A stretch of DNA of 64,000 nucleotides, taken from contig JADFDP010000005.1 in NCBI GenBank assembly GCA_018262835.1, positions 1 to 64,000 of the forward strand, written 5' to 3'. Within the stretch, counting starts at the first letter, position 1; every line of letters begins with the position of its first letter. Source of the stretch: Candidatus Aminicenantota bacterium (GTDB taxonomy: Bacteria; Acidobacteriota; Aminicenantia; UBA2199). The notes beneath the pieces are model-generated. The model did not search any database and had not been told where the DNA came from. It saw only the letters and a program-made list of their open reading frames with translations. Position numbers and translations under genes: made by a program. Positions 41,476 through 50,876 of this stretch are shown here, in pieces.

Positions 41476-43004
41476 TCCCATTCGATGGTCGCCGGCGGCT
41501 TGGAGGTGATGTCGTAGGCCACGCGGTTGACCGCGCGGATCTGGCGGACGATGCGGTTGGCGGCGGCGTCCAGGACTTCCGCCGGCAGCGCCGCCCAGTT
41601 GGCGGTCATGCCGTCGGTTGAGGTCACGGCGCGCAGGGCGATGACGTTGCCGTAGGCCCGTTCGTCGCCCATCACCCCGACGCTGCGCACCGGCAGCAGC
41701 ACGGCGAACGCCTGCCAGGTTTTTTCGTACCAGCCGCTGCTTTTCAGTTCGCTGATGAAAATGTCGTCGGCCTGCTTCAGGATGGCGAGTTTCCTTGGCG
41801 TGATGTCGCCCAGGATGCGCACGGCCAGGCCCGGCCCGGGGAAGGGGTGGCGGTTGAGAATGTCGGCGGGAATGTCCAGCAGGCGCGCCACTTCCCGCAC
41901 CTCGTCCTTGAACAGGAATTTGAACGGCTCGATGATCCGGCCCTGCCTTTCCAGCTTCTGGACCTCGCGCACGCGGTTGTGGTGGGTCTTGATGGTCTGC
42001 GACGGGCCCTGGACCGGGTTGCTTTCGATCACGTCGGGATAGAGCGTGCCCTGGATGAGGAAATCGAAGTTTTTGAGGCCGCGGTAGAAGACGTCGATGA
42101 AGGTCTTGCCGATGATCTTGCGCTTCCTTTCCGGCGCGGCGACCCCTTTCAGGTTTTTCAGGAAACGGCCGCTGGCGTTGATGTAGGTGACCTTCAGCCC
42201 CAGGCGCCGGCGCAGGTTGTCCAAAACCTCCTTCTCCTCGTCCAGCCGCAGCAGGCCGTTGTTGACGAAAATGGAGGTGACTTTCCCAGCCAGCGCCCGC
42301 TGCAGCAGAACCGCCAGGGTGGTGGAGTCGACGCCGCCGCTGACGCCCAGCACCACGCGCTTGCCCAGGCATTGCTCCCGCAGCTTGGCGGTCTCGTTTT
42401 CGATGAAGTTCTTCATGCTCCAGCTGCGGTCGGTTTTGGCGATGGCGAACAGGAAATTGGCCAGGATCTTCTTGCCTTCCAGGCTGTGCATGACCTCGGG
42501 ATGGAACTGCACTGCGAAAATATTTTTACTCCTGTTTTCGATGGCCGCGATGGTGCCGTCGGCGGAGCGGGCGGTGACATGGTAGCCGGGAGCCGGTGTT
42601 GCCACCGAATCGCCGTGGCTCATCCAGACCGTGCTGTGGTCCGGCACGTTTTCGAAGAGGGGGGTTACGGCCTTGATGTCGAGCTGCGCCTTGCCGTACT
42701 CGCGCCGGGCCGAGCGCTCCACCCGGCCGCCCTGCATCCGGGTGAGCAGCTGCATGCCGTAGCAGATGCCCAGGATGGGGATGCCCGCTGCGAACAGTTC
42801 CCTGCCCACGCGCGGCGCCCCGGCGGCGGTGGTGCTGGCCGGCCCGCCCGAGAGGATGATGCCGGCCGGCGGCGCGGCCAGGATCTTTTTCAAACTGTAA
42901 TTGTAGGGCTGGATCTCGGAAAAAACGCCCAGCTCGCGGACGCGGCGGGCGATGAGCTGGGTGTATTGCGAGCCGAAGTCGAGGATCAGGATTTTGCCTT
43001 TCAT
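41472..43004 (-). CDS. guaA: GMP synthase (glutamine-hydrolysing)
   Basis: A 510-residue enzyme that turns XMP, ATP and glutamine into GMP. The class I amidotransferase has ILDFGSQYTQLIARR, the nucleophile GICYGMQL, and VQFHPEVMHS. The ATP-pyrophosphatase has the P-loop VLGVSGGVDST and the C-terminal dimerisation part ends in IEWE. ATG 43004 is chosen over an in-frame ATG at 43100: its promoter's -10 box ends 10 bases upstream. First gene of guaA-dnaE-phosphatase-ltaE. Confidence 0.95.
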   Translation of the reverse strand: MKGKILILDFGSQYTQLIARRVRELGVFSEIQPYNYSLKKILAAPPAGIILSGGPASTTAAGAPRVGRELFAAGIPILGICYGMQLLTRMQGGRVERSARREYGKAQLDIKAVTPLFENVPDHSTVWMSHGDSVATPAPGYHVTARSADGTIAAIENRSKNIFAVQFHPEVMHSLEGKKILANFLFAIAKTDRSWSMKNFIENETAKLREQCLGKRVVLGVSGGVDSTTLAVLLQRALAGKVTSIFVNNGLLRLDEEKEVLDNLRRRLGLKVTYINASGRFLKNLKGVAAPERKRKIIGKTFIDVFYRGLKNFDFLIQGTLYPDVIESNPVQGPSQTIKTHHNRVREVQKLERQGRIIEPFKFLFKDEVREVARLLDIPADILNRHPFPGPGLAVRILGDITPRKLAILKQADDIFISELKSSGWYEKTWQAFAVLLPVRSVGVMGDERAYGNVIALRAVTSTDGMTANWAALPAEVLDAAANRIVRQIRAVNRVAYDITSKPPATIEWE

Positions 43005-43014
43005 GGATGCCCGG

Positions 43015-43043
43015 ATTGTAGCAGATAAGCCGCCGGGGTTCAA
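43015..43043 (-). promoter_or_regulatory. guaA operon promoter, leaderless layout
   Basis: On the minus strand TTGAAC (43038-43043), 17 bases, TACAAT (43015-43020), then 10 bases to the ATG with no Shine-Dalgarno. Confidence 0.6.
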
Positions 43044-43279
43044 TAAGGGATTCCCTGATTTTTGCCGCAAAATTGACATCGCAGGTATGATTTTGTTCAT
43101 ATTTTATGACAGGGAATCAATGATCTGTCTGAAAAAAAGGACAAAAAAAGAAAAATACCTGGCAACAAATATGCAAGTTGTCGGGTGTGGGTGTCAGGAA
43201 TGAATTAAAAGGAACCAGCAATTTGGGGGACAAGGATTCCTTTGTAGGCGGTTGATTTGTCTTCCTTAGCGGAGGCATG

Positions 43280-44809
43280 ATGAAAGCTTTCATTTGGCTG
43301 TTCGTGTTCATGGCATTGGCTCTCAGGCTGCCGGCAGACGAGGTGATCCGCGAGCAGGTCCAGGTGAAGTGGTTCGCGGTGCCGCTGGCCGCCACCGACG
43401 AACGAGGCAAGTGCGTGGCCGACCTGAAGCCCGATGAGATTGAAGTCTATCTGGAAGGCCTCAAGGTCGACTCCTTCCGTTTGGTGCGCCTGAGCTATGC
43501 CGTCGAGAAAGATCAGGAAAAACTTGCTCCGGAAGTGCCGGTCGAGACGCTGGTGACGTTTCTCGTGTTCGACAATATCCTGACCGATTCGAACCGGCTC
43601 AACTACGCCAAGGCGATGGCGATCGATATGGTGAAGCGGGCCGAGGGCCGGCAGTCCTTCGTGGTCATGTGCCTTGAGTACATCGGCGGCTTGAAATACC
43701 TGTGCGGTCCCAGTCGGCAAACCGGGGAGGTTATCAACGCGATTGAGAAAAAAGTCCGCGCCAGCCGCAGCCGGTTCTCGTTCCATGCTTACGCCCATGA
43801 TGACATTGCCGTACAAAATCCTTATCCTACCCCGGAGGTTCTTTTAACGGAAGCGGAAAAAGAGGCGGCGAGACGTGAAAAAATGATGATAATGGAGAGA
43901 TATCGCCAAACGGTATTAAACTATCTGGAGGCGATGAGAACTCTCAGCCTGGCCCTGCAAACCATCCGCCACAAGTCCGTTTTCCTTTTTTCGATCGGGA
44001 TCAAGAACGGATTTTTCGCCGCTGATATGTTTAAAACCTCGGAAGAGATGAAATCCCTCGATTGTGAAGTCATCGTGGATACGCCCAAGGCACCTGGCGC
44101 GGGAAGTGGCGGTTCCGGAATCAGGGGCTTGCAGTTCATGGTCGGCGATCTGGCCCGGCGCGTAAACCGTACGGGAGCATTCCTCGTGGTCCTGAACCCG
44201 GAAGCGGCGAATCCTTCTGCCGGCGATCCCGATTCCGGCGGACTCATGTCGCATCAATTGGCGAGAGACAGCGGCGGGGTATACCTGAACTCCATGAAGG
44301 AGGATATGAAGGAGAGGGCCCTGGAGCTGACGCGCGCTTTCTATGAAGTGCAGTTCGCGGACCCGGGCGTGAGTGACAAAGAGATGCTGCGCGTCGACGT
44401 CCGCGGCAAGCGGCCGGGGGTATCGATCCATTCGCTGCACCACGCGAGCCGCGGCCGCAAGTACGGGGAGCTGACCGGGTTCGAGAAGGAGCTGCTGGCC
44501 GTGGATGCGGCGGCATCCAGCTACTGGGCCCGCTCCATCCTGGCGGTCCGGCGCGAGCGCCTGCCGCGGCCCGGAATATCCGATAAGCAGGCGATGTATG
44601 ACCTGGTCCTGCCGCCGGAGTTCCGCCAGAAGGAGGTCGACATCTTCTTCGTCCAGGTCGATGCAAAGAGGAATGACGCCATGGTGTCCAGACAGAGCCT
44701 TGTCCCTGAGAGCGATCGATACTCCTATGCGGTGAAGCCGTTGCAGGGGTATAAGCCCGCGTTTTTCATCGTCTGCGGCCGCATAAGCAAAGCCATTCTG
44801 CTTCAGTAA
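43280..44809 (+). CDS. Exported VWFA-related protein (Acidobacteria-type)
   Basis: A 509-residue exported protein (KAFIWLFVFMALALRLPA). The start has the KWFAVPLAATDERGKCVADL then KPDEIEVYLEGLKV pattern of the VWFA-related family common in Acidobacteriota. The fold segment TLVTFLVFDNILTDS replaces a full MIDAS DxSxS. A later SGGVYLNSMKEDM part matches the family. ATG 43280 is preferred over 43277 because GGAGG is 4 bases upstream. Secreted function unknown, possibly protein binding. No partner in an operon. Confidence 0.75.
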   Translation: MKAFIWLFVFMALALRLPADEVIREQVQVKWFAVPLAATDERGKCVADLKPDEIEVYLEGLKVDSFRLVRLSYAVEKDQEKLAPEVPVETLVTFLVFDNILTDSNRLNYAKAMAIDMVKRAEGRQSFVVMCLEYIGGLKYLCGPSRQTGEVINAIEKKVRASRSRFSFHAYAHDDIAVQNPYPTPEVLLTEAEKEAARREKMMIMERYRQTVLNYLEAMRTLSLALQTIRHKSVFLFSIGIKNGFFAADMFKTSEEMKSLDCEVIVDTPKAPGAGSGGSGIRGLQFMVGDLARRVNRTGAFLVVLNPEAANPSAGDPDSGGLMSHQLARDSGGVYLNSMKEDMKERALELTRAFYEVQFADPGVSDKEMLRVDVRGKRPGVSIHSLHHASRGRKYGELTGFEKELLAVDAAASSYWARSILAVRRERLPRPGISDKQAMYDLVLPPEFRQKEVDIFFVQVDAKRNDAMVSRQSLVPESDRYSYAVKPLQGYKPAFFIVCGRISKAILLQ

Positions 44810-44908
44810 ATGCGGCCCGGGCTTTCTGCGGGTGAGGATCAAGCCGTCCATGGATTCCGGCAAGGCAAAAGGTTTTTACGTTCGATGATTTGCCTGGACA
44901 GGATCTCG

Positions 44909-44937
44909 TTGATTTTTGGCATTTGAGGTATTATACT
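44909..44937 (+). promoter_or_regulatory. mutM promoter, leaderless layout
   Basis: TTGATT (44909-44914), 17 bases, TATACT (44932-44937), 7 bases before ATG 44945; no Shine-Dalgarno. Confidence 0.6.
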
Positions 44938-44944
44938 GTCCCGC

Positions 44945-45766
44945 ATGCCCGAACTTCCCGAAGTGGAAACCATTGTCCGCGGACTGCGCCGGCAGGTGGT
45001 CGGCAAGACCATGGCCGCCGTCCGCCTGTTCTGGCCGCGCTCGATTGAAGGCTCAGCCGCGGAATTTCACCGGCAACTGAAAGGCATGACCGTGGCCGGT
45101 ATTTTCCGGCGCGGCAAGTACATCGGCGTGGAGGGCGAGGATGGCACTTTTTTCACCATCCACCTGCGCATGACCGGCAAGCTGGTGCGGGAACTCGCGG
45201 CCCCGGACCGCAAGCACCTGCGAGTGCAATTCATGTTCAGCGACGGCACGGCGCTCTATTTCATCGACGCCCGCAAGTTCGGCCGCCTGCGCCTGTGGCC
45301 CTGCCGCGGCCTGTCCTGCCCGGGCCTGGGCCCGGAACCGCTGCGCGCATCGGCCGTGCTGGCGGCGCTGCGCGCGTTGAGGACGATGCGGCCGATCAAG
45401 TCCGTCCTGCTGGACCAGGCCGTATTGGCCGGCATCGGCAACATCTACGCCGACGAGGCGCTGTTCGCGGCCGGCATCCATCCCCTGCGGCCACTGTCCA
45501 GCTTAAGCGGTAAGGAGATCCTGCGCGTAAGCCGGAGCGCGCCGCGCGTCCTCCACGAGGCTATAGGTCGCAGGGGGACGACGCTGCGCAACTACCGCTC
45601 CGTGGATGGCCGCAGCGGAGAAAACCAGGAGCATCTCAATGTGTACGGGCGGACCGGAGAGCCTTGCTGCGAATGCGGCTCACCGATCGAGAGGATCCGT
45701 ATTAACAGCCGTTCCTCGCACTTCTGCCCCGGCTGCCAGAAGAAGATGTCGGACGCCGGACGTTAG
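44945..45766 (+). CDS. mutM: Formamidopyrimidine-DNA glycosylase
   Basis: A 273-residue MutM/Fpg. N-terminal PELPEVET with the catalytic Pro and Glu, GKYIGVE and the Lys of the helix-two-turn-helix (VLAGIGNIYADE), and a zinc finger CCECGSPIERI...FCPGCQ. It excises 8-oxoguanine and formamidopyrimidines and nicks the strand. Length is normal. A leaderless promoter drives it; single gene. YcaQ encoded 9 kb away is another base-excision enzyme. Confidence 0.95.
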   Translation: MPELPEVETIVRGLRRQVVGKTMAAVRLFWPRSIEGSAAEFHRQLKGMTVAGIFRRGKYIGVEGEDGTFFTIHLRMTGKLVRELAAPDRKHLRVQFMFSDGTALYFIDARKFGRLRLWPCRGLSCPGLGPEPLRASAVLAALRALRTMRPIKSVLLDQAVLAGIGNIYADEALFAAGIHPLRPLSSLSGKEILRVSRSAPRVLHEAIGRRGTTLRNYRSVDGRSGENQEHLNVYGRTGEPCCECGSPIERIRINSRSSHFCPGCQKKMSDAGR

Positions 45767-45829
45767 TCGTCAGCAAGAGAACGCGGTTCCAGCGACTTCA
45801 CCCCCTCCGATTCATCCCTTGAATTTTCT

Positions 45830-48544
45830 TTAATTCACCGCCAGCCGGGCATTGATATTGCTCCGGGTGCTCCCCGCCGTCACCGCGACCGCGTCCGCCG
45901 AGGTGAAACTGATCCTGTTGTTGTACCACTCGGAAATGTAATCCAGCCCGTTATTTTTATAATTGATCCTGTAACTGCCGGCCGCCAGGCCGGACACGGC
46001 GTATTTGCCGGCGGCATCCGTGAATGCAGACCCCCTTACATTTCCGTTCAGGTCATAAACCCTGACTGCAATATTTTTTATTCCCAGGTTGGACATATCC
46101 AGGACCATGCCTGAGATTCTCCCTCCGGCCGCCAGCCGGGCATTGATATTGCTCCGGGTGCTCCCCGCCGTCACCGCGACCGCGTCCGCCGCCGCCAAGC
46201 TGCTCTTGTTGTTGTACCATTCCGAAATATAATTCAGGCCATGGTGATCAAAATCAATCTTGTAACTGCCGGCCGCCAGGCCGGGAACGGCGTATTTGCC
46301 GGCGGCATCCGTGAATGCAGACCCCCTTGCATTTCCGTTCAGGTCATAAACCCTGACTGCAATATTTTTTATTCCCACGTTGGACATATCCAGGACCATG
46401 CCTGAGATTTTCCCCCCGGCCGCCAGCCGGGAATTGATATTGCTCCGGGTGCTCCCCACCGTCACCGCGACCGCATCCGCCGATGCAAAACTGCCCCGGT
46501 TGTTGTACCACTCCGGAATATAATTCAGGCCGTTATTTTCCAAACTGATCTTGTAGCTGCCGGTTGGCAGGCCGGACACGGTGTAAGCGCCAGCGGCATC
46601 CGTGAAGGCTGATCCCCGCAGGTTTCCGGTCAGATCATACGCTTTAGCTTCAATATTTTCAATCCCTACGTTGGCCATGTCGAGGACCCGGCCGGAGATA
46701 CGTCCCCCGACAAATAACGCCGTATAATCCTGCCCTGTCCGATCCATCATGACATTGGCATAATCCATGAGTGAAGGGGTGAAATCATAGCCCGTCAATG
46801 TGGGCGTGACCGTTCCCGACCAGCCTAAAATGACTGTTCCAGTGTATTTGCCTGAGGCATCAGTAGCAGGGTCGCCAGGCAGGCCTTTCATGATTACCCC
46901 AGGCAGCGGTGTATCTCCGGATGTGATCGTTCCGGAAATCGAGGCGTAGTAAGGGCCCCCCTTAACCAATTCGATGCCGTTGCCGATGCCGAGATCCCGC
47001 GAATACTGCCTGTCCGCGGCATTGTTCCAATGCTCGTGGACACCAAGATTTTGCAGGGCGGTGCCGTCTCCCTCCGGATCGTAAACCGACCCCGAAGGCG
47101 GATTGCCGGCTTGGGCTGCCTCATGCAGGTAATTGCAGCTGTTGACGGTCAAGCTGGGAACCTGCATGGTGGGCTCATTCCGCAGAAAATCCAGGGCAAC
47201 GGAATCGAGGGCCACTGGGTCCAGGGATACCAGCAAGCTGGAAAAATAATCATTGTTGACGGTCTGCCAGCGGGTAATGGTCTTGGACCCCTGGTGAATC
47301 GCCGTATACAGACCGTCCATCAGGTAGAGAACGGTCTTTCCGCCCAATTGTTCGTGGCCAATCAAGACCGGATGGCAGTGTGGATCGCCCATCTCGCTTT
47401 TGCCAACGGTGAAGCCGTGTAACAGATTGGGTTTGAATTCAGTTCCGTTGAAGACCGAACCAAAGTGGTTTTTCGCGGCCAGGGTAACCCCGAAGCCCGT
47501 ATGCGTCCGGATCAGGGACAGGTTGATGATGTATCCGGCCTCGGTGTAGCAGGTCGGCGGATAGTGATCGGGGATAGCGGCGGCAGTTGGATCGGCTTTG
47601 ATGAATTGGATGGGATGGCTGTAGTCTGGGGTGGCCGCCACTCGGCCGTTCTTGCTCAAACTGGGTTTGACCACGAAATGCACGGCCTGGAAATGGGCGT
47701 TGGGATTGCTGCGAATTTTATTGTAGATTGGATCCCCGATGTAGCGCGAGGAATCGGCGATGGTGATATCATCGCCAGCTACGCCGACCGTGTTAATCAG
47801 CTGGTTGACCAGGGCGTAGAGCAGGTGGGGGCTCTGATATCCGCCATTGTCCCAGGCCCGGCCGGAATCCTGGTTGCAGTTGATCTTAATGACAATCTTT
47901 TCCCCGGCCTGGTAATCGTAATCGCCCAGCCCTCTGGACGTGTTGAAGAAGCGGAACAAGGCATTCCAGGCGGCAGCGCTGGTCGACTTGCCGGTGATTA
48001 ATTGCAGGGAGTGGGAGAGCATGCTGTTGACCACGAGCCGGTCGGTATTGGCATCGCTCCACCAGAAGCCGCTGGCACCATCCCAATTGGTGGCATGGGT
48101 GTCATGCACCCAGACTACCCGGCCCGGATAAATTCCTCTGGCTGTGCCGACCGGTTGGTTGGAGGCATCGACCGGCGTAAAGCCCTGAGCTGCGACATCC
48201 GCTGGCGCCTGAGGCACCAGGAATGGCAACATCACCGCCATCAAGACAATACTCGACAAAGCAATGATCGGCATCCGATAGCGGATGGTCTGCCTGTTTC
48301 GCCGGCGTAAAAACGCGGCGGGTGCCAGCATGGCCAGAAGATAGGTGAGAAAACCGCCGCCAAGTCCGGCAGCCACCCGCTGGCATGGGTAAGCGGCCCG
48401 GGCGGGCTTGGGGATGACACGGATGAGGAACCAAAAAATAGCCAGGATGCCTACCGCCGGTAAAAGAAGCGGCGACACCGCATGTGAAATTTTTTGCATA
48501 GTTTCTTTAGTCACTTTTTCATTCCTTGCCTTAACGATAACCAT
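45830..48544 (-). CDS. DUF362-type protein with membrane N-terminus and three tandem C-terminal repeats
   Basis: A 904-residue protein. Residues 20-110 have several membrane helices. Then comes a DUF362-like domain with IVIKINCNQDSG, DITIADSS and a MDGLYTAIHQGSK region; CxxC-type clusters usual for other DUF362 proteins are not seen. From about 560 there is a beta-sandwich segment (SISGTITSGDTPLPGV) and three carboxypeptidase-regulatory-like 97-residue repeats. Starts: ATG 48544 (TATATA 6 bases upstream), GTG 48514 (AAGGAA, 7 bases) or ATG 48499. Probably displayed on the outside of the membrane. Confidence 0.75.
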   Translation of the reverse strand: MVIVKARNEKVTKETMQKISHAVSPLLLPAVGILAIFWFLIRVIPKPARAAYPCQRVAAGLGGGFLTYLLAMLAPAAFLRRRNRQTIRYRMPIIALSSIVLMAVMLPFLVPQAPADVAAQGFTPVDASNQPVGTARGIYPGRVVWVHDTHATNWDGASGFWWSDANTDRLVVNSMLSHSLQLITGKSTSAAAWNALFRFFNTSRGLGDYDYQAGEKIVIKINCNQDSGRAWDNGGYQSPHLLYALVNQLINTVGVAGDDITIADSSRYIGDPIYNKIRSNPNAHFQAVHFVVKPSLSKNGRVAATPDYSHPIQFIKADPTAAAIPDHYPPTCYTEAGYIINLSLIRTHTGFGVTLAAKNHFGSVFNGTEFKPNLLHGFTVGKSEMGDPHCHPVLIGHEQLGGKTVLYLMDGLYTAIHQGSKTITRWQTVNNDYFSSLLVSLDPVALDSVALDFLRNEPTMQVPSLTVNSCNYLHEAAQAGNPPSGSVYDPEGDGTALQNLGVHEHWNNAADRQYSRDLGIGNGIELVKGGPYYASISGTITSGDTPLPGVIMKGLPGDPATDASGKYTGTVILGWSGTVTPTLTGYDFTPSLMDYANVMMDRTGQDYTALFVGGRISGRVLDMANVGIENIEAKAYDLTGNLRGSAFTDAAGAYTVSGLPTGSYKISLENNGLNYIPEWYNNRGSFASADAVAVTVGSTRSNINSRLAAGGKISGMVLDMSNVGIKNIAVRVYDLNGNARGSAFTDAAGKYAVPGLAAGSYKIDFDHHGLNYISEWYNNKSSLAAADAVAVTAGSTRSNINARLAAGGRISGMVLDMSNLGIKNIAVRVYDLNGNVRGSAFTDAAGKYAVSGLAAGSYRINYKNNGLDYISEWYNNRISFTSADAVAVTAGSTRSNINARLAVN
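45841..46713 (-). repeat. Three in-frame tandem repeats of 291 bases
   Basis: Repeat units begin near 45841, 46132 and 46423, exactly 291 bases (97 codons) apart, within the gene at 45830. The protein units share GGRISGMVLDMSN-GIKNI and RGSAFTDAAGKYAV. Copies 1 and 2 are nearly identical over long stretches; copy 3 is more diverged, suggesting recent duplication. Confidence 0.9.
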
Positions 48545-48726
48545 ACAGGTTATATATATAGTATAAATATCTTTTTTTTTCTACACATTTTTGGATTATG
48601 AAAAGAAAAAGCCGAAAAATTCCGCATTATCAGCGTTCCCGACGTGACGCGAACGCCCAGCCTGCCAAGCAGGATTCAGCAGCTCTATTCTTTTCAGTTT
48701 TGGCTGCCTGTTGGATACTCTGACGT

Positions 48727-49818
48727 CTAGATTTTACCGAGCCATGCCGATATCCACGAAGCGATCGTACGAGCCGATGCAGCCAGCATGCCCGGGATGC
48801 GCTCGTAGTTGAAGAAGATCCAGACGGCCAGGGCCAGGACCAGGAGCAGGTTCAGCAGGAAGCGGCGCAGGGGGCGCCTGGCACGGCGCCTGACCCTGGG
48901 TTTGGACGTGGCCCTGGCGATGGGGGAGCCGGCGCCGCTCAGGCGCGTCTTTTCCCGGTCCGCGGCGGTGGAAATGCCGCCGAACTCGGGCTTGTCGGCC
49001 TTGGGCAGCTTGAACGGCTTGAACAGCGGCTTGACCAGCTCCTGCCACTCCTTTTCCGTGCCCGGACGCCGGGAACGCTCCTTGGCCATCATGCGGTCGA
49101 TCAGGGGCTGGTAGGCGGCCAGCTCCCCGGGCAGGGGCGGGATGGGCTCGGTCACGTGCTTCATGATGACCGTCATGGTCTGGCTGCCTCTGAAGGGCGG
49201 CGCGCCGCTCAGCATCTCATAGAGGACCACGCCCAGGCTGTAGATGTCGCTGCGGCCGTCGGCGCGCTTGGCGTTCAGCTGCTCCGGGCTCATGTAGCGC
49301 GGTGTGCCCATGCTCATGCCCGAGCGCGTGAGCTGGGTGGTGGATTCGAGCACGCGGGCGATGCCGAAATCCAGGACCACCGGCGTGCCGTCGCGGCGGA
49401 ACATGATGTTGTCGGGCTTGACGTCGCGATGGATGAAGCCCTTGCCGTGGGCGTAGAACAGGGCGGCGGCAACCTGGTTGGCGATGGTCAAGGCCTCGTC
49501 CGGGTTGATCCTCTTACGCGTCTGGATGCGCTGCTTGAGGCTTTCGGGAAAGTATTCCATGGCCATGAAGCGGAGGGCATCGGTGCGCCCCGCGGCATAA
49601 ATGCGCACGATGTTGGGATGGTGCAGGCTGGAGAGGGTCTGCGCTTCCTTGATGAAGCGCTTGACCGCCACGGTTTCGGAGAAACGCCGGCGGGTCATGA
49701 CTTTCACTGCCGCCAGCCGTGAATGCTTCAGGTCCACGGCCAGGAACACGTCGGCGGCGGCGCCGCTGCCCAGGAATTTTTTCAGCGCATAGCCGGGAAT
49801 TTCGGGGAATGCGGTCAT
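48727..49818 (-). CDS. Membrane-anchored serine/threonine protein kinase
   Basis: A 363-residue Hanks-type kinase: glycine loop LGSGAAADVF, AVKV with Lys39, HRDVKPDN (130-137), DFG (150-152) and SPEQ (177-180), all intact. A basic linker (residues 275-325) leads to a membrane helix near 325-345 and a short external tail with no sensor domain. It starts 3 bases after the PAP2 gene. Targets unknown. Confidence 0.9.
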   Translation of the reverse strand: MTAFPEIPGYALKKFLGSGAAADVFLAVDLKHSRLAAVKVMTRRRFSETVAVKRFIKEAQTLSSLHHPNIVRIYAAGRTDALRFMAMEYFPESLKQRIQTRKRINPDEALTIANQVAAALFYAHGKGFIHRDVKPDNIMFRRDGTPVVLDFGIARVLESTTQLTRSGMSMGTPRYMSPEQLNAKRADGRSDIYSLGVVLYEMLSGAPPFRGSQTMTVIMKHVTEPIPPLPGELAAYQPLIDRMMAKERSRRPGTEKEWQELVKPLFKPFKLPKADKPEFGGISTAADREKTRLSGAGSPIARATSKPRVRRRARRPLRRFLLNLLLVLALAVWIFFNYERIPGMLAASARTIASWISAWLGKI

Positions 49819-49821
49819 TCT

Positions 49822-50838
49822 TTATGAAGCGGGTGCGGTTTCGTCTTTTTGATAAAGCCCCAGCCGCAATGACAGCTTCATGCCGCCCCAAATGGTGAGA
49901 AAGGTTCCCAGGCCGGTTGTCAGGAACCTCCCCCAGGCGGAGCCGGCGGCAGCCGGGATCCCAGCCAGCGCCTGCGCCAGCGCCAGGCCGAGCACCATGA
50001 ACAGCAGCCCGGAGATTGCGACCCGGGCCAAGCGCACCCACAAGGAGCCGCGGTCCGACGGCAGCCCCGAGCGCAGCGCCAGGGTGAAGGCGGCGTTCAG
50101 GCCGACGAAGAAGCCGGCGAACATGGCGTTGAAAATCGAAAAGAGGACCAGCAGCACCGGCAGGACGAACAGGAAGAAATAATAGAGGACTCCGGGCAGG
50201 GTGGTGCCCAGGCGGGTGCGGCCGGCGGCGAAGAAGCGTTCTTGCCCCCCATCATTGCCGATGAGCTTCCAGGCGGCGAACAGGACCAGCCCACCCAGCA
50301 GGACGCCGCCCAGGACATCGGCCAGGAAATGGACTCCCAGGTACAGGCGGGTAAAGGCGATCAGCGCCACGAAAAAAGGGGCCAGCCAGGCCAGCGCCCG
50401 CTTGCGGAAGATGACCGCCAGGCCGCCCCACATGGCCACCGCTCCCGAGGCGTGGCCTGAAGGGAAGCCGAACGAGATGCCCTTCAGCCGGAAGGCGTCG
50501 ATGACCGCCTGCCGGGGCAGGTCGAAAAAGCTTTCCCCGCCCATGGCGCGGAAGGATGTGGCTGTATCCCAGCCCGGATCCAGGCAGGCCACGCGGGAAT
50601 CGGTGAAAAAAGGGCGCGGCAGTCCGAAGAACTGCTTGGCGATCTCGCTGAGCACGGCGGTCCAGGCTATGATCTGAAACAGGAGGAATCCCTTGCGCAG
50701 GCTGATACCGAACAGGACGGCGATGACCATGACGATGATGAACCGGTAGTAGCCGGTGGCGGTGATCTGAAGCATCAGCCAGGTCAGCCAGCCTGAAGCC
50801 AGCGACTGCAGGGCGATATGGATCCCGGTCTGGAACAT
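49822..50838 (-). CDS. PAP2-superfamily membrane phosphatase
   Basis: A 338-residue protein with six helices and the three PAP2 motifs: KQFFGLPRP (C1), PSGHASG (C2) and TRLYLGVHFLADVLGG (C3). The N- and C-terminal helices frame an active site on the outer side. Likely substrates are undecaprenyl pyrophosphate or lipid phosphates, by family. It forms a two-gene unit with the kinase; the SD AGAGGTG precedes the ATG. Confidence 0.85.
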   Translation of the reverse strand: MFQTGIHIALQSLASGWLTWLMLQITATGYYRFIIVMVIAVLFGISLRKGFLLFQIIAWTAVLSEIAKQFFGLPRPFFTDSRVACLDPGWDTATSFRAMGGESFFDLPRQAVIDAFRLKGISFGFPSGHASGAVAMWGGLAVIFRKRALAWLAPFFVALIAFTRLYLGVHFLADVLGGVLLGGLVLFAAWKLIGNDGGQERFFAAGRTRLGTTLPGVLYYFFLFVLPVLLVLFSIFNAMFAGFFVGLNAAFTLALRSGLPSDRGSLWVRLARVAISGLLFMVLGLALAQALAGIPAAAGSAWGRFLTTGLGTFLTIWGGMKLSLRLGLYQKDETAPAS

Positions 50839-50876
50839 CGAGTCACCTCTGTCCAGGGATTTTCAATCGAAGCCCC

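Noticed and set aside
37993-42372. A longer dnaE with an upstream extension into guaA
   Set aside because: The added 300 residues are Arg/Pro/Gly-rich and antiparallel to nothing functional; they are guaA read in another frame. HLHLHSEYS normally lies at the very N-terminus of DnaE.
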